From: Prescottella sp. R16 | GTDB taxonomy: Bacteria; Actinomycetota; Actinomycetes; Mycobacteriales; Mycobacteriaceae | Reading direction: 5' to 3' | NCBI RefSeq assembly: GCF_030656875.1 | Contig: NZ_CP130943.1 | Location: forward strand, 1,116,001 to 1,180,000 | Length of the DNA stretch: 64,000 bases | Shown here: positions 54,378 to 64,000 of the stretch, in pieces | Position numbering within the stretch: position 1 is the stretch's first letter | Layout: each line of letters begins with the position of its first letter | Translations under genes and position numbers: made by a program | Notes under the pieces: model-generated | Told to the model about the DNA's origin: nothing | The model's database searches: none | What the model saw: only the letters and a program-made list of their open reading frames with translations

Positions 54378-55376
54378 CGGCGGATTCTTCCGCGGCCGGA
54401 TCCGGGCGTTCGGCAGCGGCGGCGCGGGTAGGCGCTGCACGTCACCGGTGTAGCCCTCGACGGCGCCGAACCGGTCCGATTCGGCCTGCCACTCCTCGCG
54501 GAACTCCTCGATCTCCTCGTGGCTGCGGCCGACGAAGTTCCACCACATGACGATGTCCTCGCCGAACGGCTCGCCGCCGAGCAGGACGACGCGAGCCGGT
54601 GCGTCGGTGTGGTTCGTCAGGGCCAGCACCGCCGCCCCGGTGCCGATGTAGCCGAGATCGGCGCGGGCGAGGTCCAGGCCGCCGCCGTTACCGGTGCCGA
54701 CGCCGACCGCACCGGTGTCGACGAGGACCCCGTGCTCGAATGCCGGGTCCACGTCGAGGCGCACCTCTGCCCGCGGCTCCAGCACCAGTTCCGCTCCGAG
54801 CAGCGGGGTGAAGGTGTGGACGGGGGACGTGGATCCGGCCAGCGAGCCGAGGAACACTCGTGCAGACCCGCCCTCGAGCGACACGGCCGCCGGCACGTGG
54901 TGCTCGAAGTTGCGGGGTGCGTCGCGGGCCGAGTCGGGCAGGGCCACCCACAGTTGGAGGCCGTGCAGGACGGTCGTGTCCGGTGTGGAGACCTCGGAGT
55001 GGCAGATGCCGCGGCCGCCGGTCATGAGGTTGACCTCGCCGGGCCGGACCGTCGCGTGTACGCCCTTGCTGTCGCGGTGCTCGATCTCGCCGGTGAACAA
55101 CCAGCTGACGGTCTGCAGCCCGGTGTGCGGATGGGGTGCGACGTCCATGCCGCCGGTGACGGTGACGTCGTCGGGTCCGTAGTGGTCGGCGAAGCACCAG
55201 GCGCCGATCAGGGATCGTTGCCGCTGGGGGAGGGTCCGGCGTACCGGCATGGCGCGGGGGCCGCCGAGGGGGACTTCGCGGGAGGTGATGATCTCGAGGA
55301 TCGGTCCGTTCTCGGCGGTGGTCTCGGGGCCGGTGGTGCATTCGATCTCGACCGGTCGGGTCTCGGCGTTGCTCAT
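54366..55376 (-). CDS. Pirin family protein
   Basis: The 336-residue bicupin has the metal-binding N-terminal cupin: DHYGPDDVTVTGGMDVAPHP, HTGLQTVSWLFTGEIEHRDS and LMTGGRGICHSE; the three His and one Glu ligands are present. Pirins are often quercetinases or redox-responsive regulators; which applies here is unknown. The stop lies 12 bases inside the convergent tatD gene. Confidence 0.93.
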   Translation of the reverse strand: MSNAETRPVEIECTTGPETTAENGPILEIITSREVPLGGPRAMPVRRTLPQRQRSLIGAWCFADHYGPDDVTVTGGMDVAPHPHTGLQTVSWLFTGEIEHRDSKGVHATVRPGEVNLMTGGRGICHSEVSTPDTTVLHGLQLWVALPDSARDAPRNFEHHVPAAVSLEGGSARVFLGSLAGSTSPVHTFTPLLGAELVLEPRAEVRLDVDPAFEHGVLVDTGAVGVGTGNGGGLDLARADLGYIGTGAAVLALTNHTDAPARVVLLGGEPFGEDIVMWWNFVGRSHEEIEEFREEWQAESDRFGAVEGYTGDVQRLPAPPLPNARIRPRKNPPSAH

Positions 55377-55429
55377 GGTTCGACCTTAGGCATCTTCGCT
55401 CGGGAATCGCTCCTGATCGTTCCCCGTGA

Positions 55430-57763
<2,334 letters not shown>

Positions 57764-57772
57764 GTTCTTCGG

Positions 57773-58669
57773 GTGTCAGACGTCGTCCCGCCCCTGTCCC
57801 AGCCGCGAGGTGAGGCCACGCTCCTCGGTCCCGCCGAGGTGCGTGCGCTCGCCGAAGAGTTCGAGGTGCGTCCCACCAAGCAGCTCGGCCAGAATTTCGT
57901 GCACGACGGCAACACCGTCCGCAAGATCGTCGCGAGTTCCGGTGTCACCCGCGACGACGTGGTCCTGGAGGTGGGGCCGGGTCTGGGGTCGCTGACGTTG
58001 GCGTTGCTCGACGTCGTCGAGAAGGTCGTCGCCGTCGAGATCGATCCGAAGCTGGCGGCCCGGCTGCCCGCGACGGTCGCGGAGCGGGCCCCGGGTCTGT
58101 CCGGCCGGTTGGACGTCGTCCTCGAGGACGCGATGCGGGTGTTGCCCGCACAGGTGCCCGGTACCCCGACGGCGTTGGTGGCGAATCTGCCGTACAACGT
58201 GGCGGTGCCGGTGCTGCTGCACCTGTTCGCGGAGTTCCCGTCGCTGCGGACGGCGCTGGTGATGGTGCAGGCGGAGGTTGCGGATCGGCTTGCCGCGCGT
58301 CCCGGTAACAAGATCTACGGGGTGCCGAGCGTGAAGGCGAACTTCTTCGGTGAGGTGCGCCGTGCCGGTGCGGTGGGACGGCACGTGTTCTGGCCGGAAC
58401 CGAAGATCGAATCGGGGCTGGTCCGTATCGACCGGTATGTCGAGGCGCCGTGGCCGATCGACGCCGAGCATCGGCGTCGGGTGTTCGCGGTCGTCGACGC
58501 CGCGTTCGCGCAGCGTCGCAAGACGCTCCGGGCCGCGCTCGCGGGCTGGGCGGGGTCGCCGGTGGAGGCGGAGCGCCGGCTCGTGGCGGCGGGGATCGAT
58601 CCGTCGATGCGGGGGGAGAAGCTGGACGCGGCTGCGTTCGTGCGGTTGGCGGAGGCCGGGACCGAGTAA
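57773..58669 (+). CDS. rsmA: 16S rRNA dimethyladenosine transferase (KsgA)
   Basis: RsmA dimethylates A1518 and A1519 of 16S rRNA. The 298 residues have the SAM motif [17 protein letters not shown], the motif [14 protein letters not shown] (NLPY catalytic loop) and the family C-terminal [15 protein letters not shown]. The GTG start is nine bases after rpfB2. It matches Rv1010; the next mycobacterial gene (ispE) is not here. Confidence 0.96.
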   Translation: MSDVVPPLSQPRGEATLLGPAEVRALAEEFEVRPTKQLGQNFVHDGNTVRKIVASSGVTRDDVVLEVGPGLGSLTLALLDVVEKVVAVEIDPKLAARLPATVAERAPGLSGRLDVVLEDAMRVLPAQVPGTPTALVANLPYNVAVPVLLHLFAEFPSLRTALVMVQAEVADRLAARPGNKIYGVPSVKANFFGEVRRAGAVGRHVFWPEPKIESGLVRIDRYVEAPWPIDAEHRRRVFAVVDAAFAQRRKTLRAALAGWAGSPVEAERRLVAAGIDPSMRGEKLDAAAFVRLAEAGTE

Positions 58670-58718
58670 CGCACTACCCGATTCGTCCCGAACGGGGACT
58701 TTCCCGCACAATATCGGG

Positions 58719-59321
58719 GTGAACACGAAAGCATGGAAACTTGTCGGTATCGGTGCTGTGGCGGCAGTGACCATGCTGGTCACCGGCTGCGGCGGGGCGA
58801 CCGAGGGTGTCGCGACGGCCGCGGACACGGCTGCGACGTCCACGTCGTCGGCGGCGGTGGCGACCACGTCGGGTCACGAGGGCAGCGATTCCGGCGGCCG
58901 GGTGGACATCGACGTGGAGATCGGTGACTGCGTGCAGCTCGGTGGCACGTCGGATGCGGCGACGATCGCCGAAGCTGCTTGTGGCAGTGACGAATCCAAC
59001 TACAGGGTGATCGCGAAGGCCGAGAAGAACGCGCAGTGCCCGTCGGACGTCGATCAGGTGTACTACGAGACCAAGTGGGGCAACGAGCGTGGCGCGTTGT
59101 GCCTCGACCTGGACTGGGTCATGGGCGGCTGCATGACCCTGCCCGACGACAAGGAGGTCGAGCCGACGCGTGTCGAGTGCGACGATCCGGTCGCGTCGGG
59201 GATCGAGCGGGCAGTCGAGACGATCGAGGGAGTCGCCGACATCGAACAGTGCAGTGAGGGCGGCTTCCTCTACGACGAGCGGATGTTCACGGTGTGCACG
59301 GAGACGGTGCGCCCGGCCTGA
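58719..59321 (+). CDS. LppU-like secreted lipoprotein
   Basis: The 200 residues from GTG 58719 open NTKAWKLVGIGAVAAVTMLV with lipobox LVTGCGG at about residue 20-26, so the protein is predicted to be lipidated. The mature part has several cysteines (VEIGDCVQLGG, EAACGSDESNYRVIAK, GGCMTLPDD) that probably form disulfides, as in the LppU/SCO3897 family. The function is unknown. The -10-like ACAATAT lies directly before the start. Confidence 0.75.
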   Translation: MNTKAWKLVGIGAVAAVTMLVTGCGGATEGVATAADTAATSTSSAAVATTSGHEGSDSGGRVDIDVEIGDCVQLGGTSDAATIAEAACGSDESNYRVIAKAEKNAQCPSDVDQVYYETKWGNERGALCLDLDWVMGGCMTLPDDKEVEPTRVECDDPVASGIERAVETIEGVADIEQCSEGGFLYDERMFTVCTETVRPA

Positions 59322-59371
59322 CACGGGTCTCCTCCTTTCGGTCCGGAGTTCTCCTCCGTTCGTCCGAACAA

Positions 59372-59450
59372 CACCTTTCGAGGCATCGCGCTGTGGGTGT
59401 TCTGTCCTAACTTGGCAGACGCACAACACAGCCGATGCACTCGAAAGGTG
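59372..59450 (+). promoter_or_regulatory. Long imperfect hairpin covering the ribosome-binding site of the GSLGS gene
   Basis: Outer stem CACCTTTCGAG (59372-59382) pairs with CTCGAAAGGTG (59440-59450); then GCATCG with CGATGC and GCTGTG with CACAGC, giving 23 bp with two single-base bulges and a 31-base loop. The AAAGG ribosome-binding site of the next gene is inside the right arm, six bases before its ATG. It may be a 5'-UTR switch if transcription begins upstream, or an operator if it begins in the loop. Confidence 0.6.
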
Positions 59451-59455
59451 TTTTC

Positions 59456-60253
59456 ATGTCGATGAATTCGATCCGCCGCGTCACCACTGTGGTCGCGATC
59501 GCCGGTGCGGCCGCGCTCGTCGCCCCCGCGTTCGGCCATGCCGCGGACGCCGGTTCGCTCGGTTCGCTGGGCTCGCTGGGTTCTCTCGGCAGTGCGGAGG
59601 CGCCGGTCGCCGGTTTCACATGTGATGCGCTGTCCACGGAGGCGACGCCGGCCGGGTGGGGCGTCCCGTTCGAGGACGAGCAGGATCAGAAGGCGTCGTA
59701 CTCGGCGGAGAACGTGCTCGACGAGAACGGTTCGCTCGCACTGTCGGTCGAGGAGAAGACGGACCGTCAGGCGTGGTACCACTCGGCGGGCAGCGTCGAG
59801 CTGGCGGACGTGATCGGCAAGGACATCGGTTTCGCGGAGAAGGCTGAGTCGTCGAAGGCCGCGTTCCAGCTCCGGCTGCTCGGCACGACGGGCGGCAAGT
59901 TCGAGAACGGTTTCACGACGCTCGTGTGGACGGCGGGTGCGGATGCACCGGACACGAAGGACGGGGCGGTCCACGAGAAGCTGCAGGACGGTCTGTGGTG
60001 GAGCACCCAGGACATCGACGGGGCGAAGAACCGCAAGCCGGTGACGCTCGAGGAGATCGCGGAGGCCAACCCGGGTGCGACCGTCGAGCACTACGGCGTG
60101 AGCATCGGCAGCGGGTCGGAGAACGCGTCGACGCTGGTGGATGCGGTCCGGTTCAACGGGTGCACCACCGACTTCGCGAAGAAGGACGCCGAGCCGGAGC
60201 CGGCCGGGTCGCTCGGTTCGTCGGGTGCGCTGTTCGGCAGCCTCGGATCCTGA
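59456..60253 (+). CDS. Secreted protein with terminal GSLGS repeats
   Basis: The 265 residues from ATG 59456 have a signal peptide (VVAIAGAAALVAPAFGHA), then GSLGSLGSLGSLGS at the mature N terminus, a folded domain of about 190 residues containing one Cys near each end (GFTCDAL, NGCTTDF), and GSLGSSGALFGSLGS at the C terminus. Matching repeats at both ends with a cysteine pair suggest a surface or self-assembling protein. No family is recognised. Translation may be controlled by the hairpin upstream. Confidence 0.75.
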   Translation: MSMNSIRRVTTVVAIAGAAALVAPAFGHAADAGSLGSLGSLGSLGSAEAPVAGFTCDALSTEATPAGWGVPFEDEQDQKASYSAENVLDENGSLALSVEEKTDRQAWYHSAGSVELADVIGKDIGFAEKAESSKAAFQLRLLGTTGGKFENGFTTLVWTAGADAPDTKDGAVHEKLQDGLWWSTQDIDGAKNRKPVTLEEIAEANPGATVEHYGVSIGSGSENASTLVDAVRFNGCTTDFAKKDAEPEPAGSLGSSGALFGSLGS

Positions 60254-60268
60254 TCCGAGGGTGACGGG

Positions 60269-60319
60269 CGGTCCGGTCGAACCTGCGCAGGGGTGGGTTC
60301 GACCGGACCGTTTCGTTTT
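60269..60319 (+). terminator. Intrinsic terminator of the GSLGS gene
   Basis: Arms CGGTCCGGTCGAACC (60269-60283) and GGTTCGACCGGACCG (60296-60310) pair perfectly over 15 bp and are followed by TTTCGTTTT. A second 9-bp palindrome (CCTCGGATC/GATCCGAGG) spans the stop codon. Confidence 0.9.
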
Positions 60320-60381
60320 CCCGGTCAATGAGACCGGACGTTCCTCCCGAACCGGTGCCGTCCTAACCTTCGCGCAATCTG

Positions 60382-60395
60382 TGTGACAGGTCACA
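60382..60395. promoter_or_regulatory. Palindrome TGTGA-N4-TCACA upstream of the oligopeptide-binding gene
   Basis: TGTGACAGGTCACA has the CRP half-sites but a four-base rather than a six-base spacer, 22 bases before GTG 60418. It may be a non-standard CRP site or the operator of another regulator. It lies where a repressor would overlap the promoter. Confidence 0.4.
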
Positions 60396-60417
60396 GTTGC
60401 GGAGTTCGGGAGGACGT

Positions 60418-62022
60418 GTGCGCGGTAGATCGGTATTCGGCAGGGGGCTCGTGGCGGCAGTGCTGGCGAGCACCCTGGTGCTCGCGGGCTGTGCGAGTTC
60501 CGACGGTGACGGGGGGAGCAGCGGCGGCGACACCCGCACCCCGCCCGCGGTGGGGCTGGTCGGTGACCAGGACGGCACGCCCGGGCCGGTACCGCAGCTG
60601 ACGTTCAGCGTCCAGGTGCTCGCCGCGACCCTCGATCCGGCGAGGACCGCGGCCCGCGGCGGCAGCGGTGGTGACGAACTGGCCGCCGTCTACGACGTCC
60701 TGCTGCGTTACGACGAGTCGACCGGCGACTACGTGCCGAAGCTGGCGCAGTCCCTCACGTCCGACGCCGACGGTGCGGTGTGGACGCTGAAGCTGCGTCC
60801 CGGTGTCACGTTCAGCGACGGCACTCCGCTCGATGCGGCGGCCGTGGTGGCGAGCATCGACCGCTACAACCGGAACAAGGGCAACGGTTCCGGGGTGTGG
60901 GTGGAGGCGGTCGAATCCTCGACGGCCGTCGATCCGGGGACCGTCGAGTTCCGGCTGCGCGAGAAGTGGCCGACGTTCCCGTCGATGCTGGCTCTCGGTC
61001 ACGGCATGATCGTCGCGCCGAGTGCCGGTGACGGTGACACGTTCCGGCCGATCGGTGCCGGCCCGTTCGTCCTGGACCGGTATGCGCCCAACGAGGAGCG
61101 GGTGCTCACGGCGCGCACCGACTACTGGGGCGGGGAGCCGAACGCGGACCGGATCCGGTTCGTGTCGCTGAGCGGTTCGCGGGAGAACCTCGAATCGTTG
61201 CAGACGAACGGCATCGACATCGGTGTCTTGCGGGGCAATCCGCAGGCGATCTACGACGCGCTCGACGCCGACTACCCGGGGTCGTTCAGCATCCTCAACA
61301 GTGGTGGCGCCGAACTGGTGAACAACCGTGAGGGCCGACCCGGCGCGGATGTCCGGGTGCGCAGGGCGATCGCGCTGGCGATCGATCCGGAACTGGTGGG
61401 GCAGCGCGGTGACGACGGACTGGGGCTGCCGGGCAAGGCGATGTTCAGCGAGCTGTCCCGCTGGGCCACCGACGTCGAGGGTGTGCCGTACGACCCGGAT
61501 GCGGCCCGCAAGCTGCTCGACGAGGCGAAGGCCGACGGCTACGACGGCGTCCTGAACTACATCGTGTTGCAGGAGCCGACGGAGTCGGCGATCGGTCTGG
61601 CGGTGCAGTCGCTGCTGCAGGCGGTCGGGTTCACGGTGAACATCGTCAACGCCAACAATCCGGGCGACATCGTCAAGCAGGTGTACGTCCAGCACGACTA
61701 CGACATCGCGCACGCCGGTATCGGTCTGTACGAGGCGATTCCGTATCTGGGCTTGCAGACGGTGCTGGCGGACACGTCCCCGTCGAACTTCGCGGGTTAC
61801 TCGAATCCGCAGATGAACGAGCTGCTGGACAAGTTGCAGGCCGCCGACGGTGACGACGAGATCCGGAGTGTGATCTCCGAGATCCAGACTCTGTGGAACG
61901 AGACGATGCCGAGCGTACCGGTGAGCTCCGTGATGATCTATGTGGCGTGGCAGCCGAACGTGCGCGGAGTGGTGCCGACCGCGACGGGAATCATGCTGTT
62001 GGACAAGGCCGGTCGTATCTGA
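60418..62022 (+). CDS. Family 5 (oligopeptide/nickel-type) solute-binding lipoprotein
   Basis: The 534-residue extracytoplasmic protein starts at GTG 60418, just after GGGAGG. The lipobox is LVLAGCASS (about residue 21-24). SBP_bac_5 features include LTFSVQVLAATLDPART, AQSLTSDADGAVWTLKLRPG, VTFSDGTPLDAAAVVAS and VRRAIALAIDPELVGQ. The ligand is probably a peptide; no permease or ATPase genes lie alongside, so it may serve a transporter encoded elsewhere. Confidence 0.9.
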   Translation: MRGRSVFGRGLVAAVLASTLVLAGCASSDGDGGSSGGDTRTPPAVGLVGDQDGTPGPVPQLTFSVQVLAATLDPARTAARGGSGGDELAAVYDVLLRYDESTGDYVPKLAQSLTSDADGAVWTLKLRPGVTFSDGTPLDAAAVVASIDRYNRNKGNGSGVWVEAVESSTAVDPGTVEFRLREKWPTFPSMLALGHGMIVAPSAGDGDTFRPIGAGPFVLDRYAPNEERVLTARTDYWGGEPNADRIRFVSLSGSRENLESLQTNGIDIGVLRGNPQAIYDALDADYPGSFSILNSGGAELVNNREGRPGADVRVRRAIALAIDPELVGQRGDDGLGLPGKAMFSELSRWATDVEGVPYDPDAARKLLDEAKADGYDGVLNYIVLQEPTESAIGLAVQSLLQAVGFTVNIVNANNPGDIVKQVYVQHDYDIAHAGIGLYEAIPYLGLQTVLADTSPSNFAGYSNPQMNELLDKLQAADGDDEIRSVISEIQTLWNETMPSVPVSSVMIYVAWQPNVRGVVPTATGIMLLDKAGRI

Positions 62023-62033
62023 TCGACGAAAAG

Positions 62034-62071
62034 GGCGACGGCCCGGCAGCCGGAGCTGCCGGGCCGTCGCC
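62034..62071. terminator. Bidirectional terminator between the binding protein and copper ATPase genes
   Basis: A perfect 17-bp stem GGCGACGGCC...GGCCGTCGCC (62034-62050 with 62055-62071, loop CGGA). AAAAG on its left flank gives a T-tract for minus-strand transcripts. Confidence 0.85.
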
Positions 62072-62076
62072 GTGTC

Positions 62077-64000
62077 TCACGCGGCGGGCTTGAACCGCCG
62101 CAGCCGCAGGCTGTTGCTGACGACGAACACGCTGGAGAACGCCATCGCGGCACCGGCGAGCATCGGGTTCAGCAGGCCGGCCGCGGCGAGCGGGATCGCG
62201 GCCGCGTTGTAGGCGAACGCCCAGAACAGGTTGCCCTTGATGGTGCGAAGGGTCTTGCGGGACAACTCGATCGCGTCGGCGGCCGAGCGGAGATCGCCGC
62301 GGACCAGGGTGATGTCGGCGGCCTCGATCGCGACGTCGGTGCCGGTGCCCATCGCCAGACCCAGGTCGGCCTGGGCGAGGGCGGCCGCGTCGTTGACACC
62401 GTCGCCGACCATCGCGACGACCTTGCCGTCCGCCTGCAGGTTCTTGACGGCGTCGACCTTGTCACCGGGCAGGACCTCGGCGATGACGGTGTCGATGCCG
62501 ACCTGGTCGGCAACGGTGCGGGCGACGGTCGCGTTGTCGCCGGTGAGCAGGACCGGGTTCAGTCCCAGCTGCTTGAACCGGCGGACGGCGTCGGCGCTGG
62601 TGTCCTTGATCGCGTCGGCGACCACGAACACGGCGCGGGCCTGTCCGTCCCAGCCGGCGGCGATCGCGGTGCGGCCCAGCTTCTCGGCGTCGCGCTTGGC
62701 GACAGCGAGGTTCTCGGGCAGGTGCTGCGACCAGTCGGCGAGCAGACTTTCGCGTCCGGCGACCACGGCGTGGCCGTCGACGATGCCCTGCACGCCCTTG
62801 CCCTCGACGTTGACGAAATCCTCGACGGAGGGCAGCGTTCCGACGCCGTCGGCGGCCCCTGCCGCGACTGCCTGCGCGATCGGATGTTCCGACGCGTGTT
62901 CGAGGGCGCCGACCAGGCGCAGGGCCTCGTCGCGGTTGACACCGTCGGCGGTGACGACGTCGATCAGGGTCATCCGGCCGGTGGTGACGGTGCCGGTCTT
63001 GTCGAGGACGATGGTGTCGACGCCGCGGGTGGTCTCGAGGACTTCGGGGCCCTTGATGAGGACACCCAGCTGGGCGCCGCGGCCGGTGCCGACGAGCAGG
63101 GCGGTGGGTGTGGCGAGGCCGAGGGCACACGGGCACGCGATGATGAGGACGGCGACGGCGGCGGTGAACGCCACCTGCAGGGGGCTGCCGGTGCCGATCC
63201 AGTAGCCCAGGGCGGCGACGGAGATCGCGATCGCGATGGGCACGAACACGCCGGCGATCTTGTCGGCGAGGCGCTGCACCTCGGCCTTGCCGTTCTGCGC
63301 GTCCTCGACGAGTGCCGCCATCTGGGCGAGCTGGGTGTCGGAGCCGACGCGGCGGGCCCGCACGACGAGGCGTCCGCCGGCGTTGACGGTGGCGCCGACG
63401 ACGTCGTCGCCCACACCCACCTCGACGGGCACGGATTCGCCGGTGAGCATGCTCATGTCGATCGCGGAGCTGCCTTCGACGACGACGCCGTCGGTGGCAA
63501 CCTTCTCGCCGGGGCGGACCACGAACAGGTCGTCGACCCGAAGCTGGTCGGCGGGGATGCGGGTTTCGACCCCGTCGCGCAGGACGGAGACCTCCTTGGC
63601 GCCGAGTTCGAGCAGGGCGCGCAGGGCGGCTCCGGCGGTCCGCTTCGACTTGGCCTCGAAGTAGCGTCCGGCCAGGACGAACGTGATGACACCGGCAGCG
63701 ACCTCGAGGTAGATGTTCGCGGCGCCGTCACCGCGGCTGACGGTCAGCTCGAAGGCGTGCTTCATGCCGGCCTCGCCGGCAGTGCCGAAGAACAGTGCGT
63801 ACAGCGACCAGAGGAAGGCCGCGGACGTGCCGATCGAGATGAGCGTGTCCATCGTGGCGGCGCCGTGCCGCAGGTTGGTCCAGGCGGCGCGATGGAACGG
63901 CAGGCCGGCCCACACGATCACCGGGGCGGCGAGGGTGAGGGACAGCCACTGCCAGTTGTCGAACTGCAGGGCCGGGATCATCGCCATCGCGATCACCGGG
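62077..64000 (-). CDS. copA: Copper-translocating P-type ATPase (partial, N terminus outside the window)
   Basis: The gene runs off the right edge; about 640 C-terminal codons are visible. [19 protein letters not shown] carries the CPC metal site, the phosphorylation motif is [14 protein letters not shown] occurs in [13 protein letters not shown], and [18 protein letters not shown] with [14 protein letters not shown] follows. These are all P1B-1 (Cu+) features; the ATP-binding domain has [11 protein letters not shown] as the actuator loop. It ends near the bidirectional terminator. N-terminal metal-binding domains are expected outside the window. Confidence 0.93.
   Translation of the reverse strand, partial: PVIAMAMIPALQFDNWQWLSLTLAAPVIVWAGLPFHRAAWTNLRHGAATMDTLISIGTSAAFLWSLYALFFGTAGEAGMKHAFELTVSRGDGAANIYLEVAAGVITFVLAGRYFEAKSKRTAGAALRALLELGAKEVSVLRDGVETRIPADQLRVDDLFVVRPGEKVATDGVVVEGSSAIDMSMLTGESVPVEVGVGDDVVGATVNAGGRLVVRARRVGSDTQLAQMAALVEDAQNGKAEVQRLADKIAGVFVPIAIAISVAALGYWIGTGSPLQVAFTAAVAVLIIACPCALGLATPTALLVGTGRGAQLGVLIKGPEVLETTRGVDTIVLDKTGTVTTGRMTLIDVVTADGVNRDEALRLVGALEHASEHPIAQAVAAGAADGVGTLPSVEDFVNVEGKGVQGIVDGHAVVAGRESLLADWSQHLPENLAVAKRDAEKLGRTAIAAGWDGQARAVFVVADAIKDTSADAVRRFKQLGLNPVLLTGDNATVARTVADQVGIDTVIAEVLPGDKVDAVKNLQADGKVVAMVGDGVNDAAALAQADLGLAMGTGTDVAIEAADITLVRGDLRSAADAIELSRKTLRTIKGNLFWAFAYNAAAIPLAAAGLLNPMLAGAAMAFSSVFVVSNSLRLRRFKPAA

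Overview
The window is high-GC actinobacterial chromosome and most likely comes from Rhodococcus or a close mycolic-acid relative. Gene order follows the Mycobacterium tuberculosis stretch Rv0946c to Rv1010: pgi, chorismate mutase, uvrD1/pcrA, an M23 peptidase, sucCD, DUF5336, perM, purN-purH, mprA-mprB-pepD-moaB2-mscL, SAF protein, fmdB, 5-FCL, galU, moeA/glp, rimJ, glpR, arcA, pmt, rsmI, pabB, metG, tatD, rpfB and rsmA. An MspA-type porin, RpfB proteins and an EspR-like regulator also point to the mycolata. The species cannot be fixed from this sequence alone. There are no rRNA genes, prophage, insertion sequences or CRISPR arrays. One tRNA-Ala(CGC) is present.

Layout. 1-3.4 kb: end of a CmtR-like metal sensor, DUF3703, a condensation-like protein, a frameshifted enoyl-CoA hydratase and an ApbE-like protein. 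3.4-10.6 kb: pgi, succinate-semialdehyde dehydrogenase, chorismate mutase, pcrA (with a DNA-damage-type promoter) and an M23 peptidase (with a perfect CRP/GlxR palindrome). 11-18.5 kb: sucCD, YigZ, two divisome-type membrane proteins and purN-purH. 18.5-21.3 kb: an attenuator-like small-ORF locus, a hydrolase, an AEC transporter and a cysteine-free S18 paralogue. 21.4-26.1 kb: the MprAB envelope-stress system, its protease PepD, moaB2 and mscL. 26.1-33.5 kb: SAF protein, FmdB, 5-FCL, galU, glp/moeA, rimJ, porin, glpR, tRNA-Ala and the EspR-like regulator. 33.7-42.4 kb: a more accessory stretch with an SDR, an ABC exporter next to a divergent two-component system, arcA, arsC, a GntR regulator and DoxX. 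42.4-55.4 kb: pmt, rsmI, a large HTH-STAND-WD40 protein inserted into the conserved block, pabB, a DUF2786 protein, metG, tatD and a pirin. 55.5-64 kb: two tandem rpfB genes, rsmA, a lipoprotein, a GSLGS-repeat secreted protein behind a long hairpin, an oligopeptide-binding lipoprotein and a copper P-type ATPase cut by the window edge.

Themes. Many genes serve growth and repair of the cell envelope (M23 peptidase, PerM, Glp/GlpR, two RpfBs, MprAB-PepD, Pmt, porin). Regulatory DNA is unusually legible: two matching 8-3-8 direct repeats for MprA, a CRP site, a PafBC-like promoter, about ten leaderless -10 boxes, a candidate attenuator with four His codons in its leader, and a hairpin that covers a ribosome-binding site.
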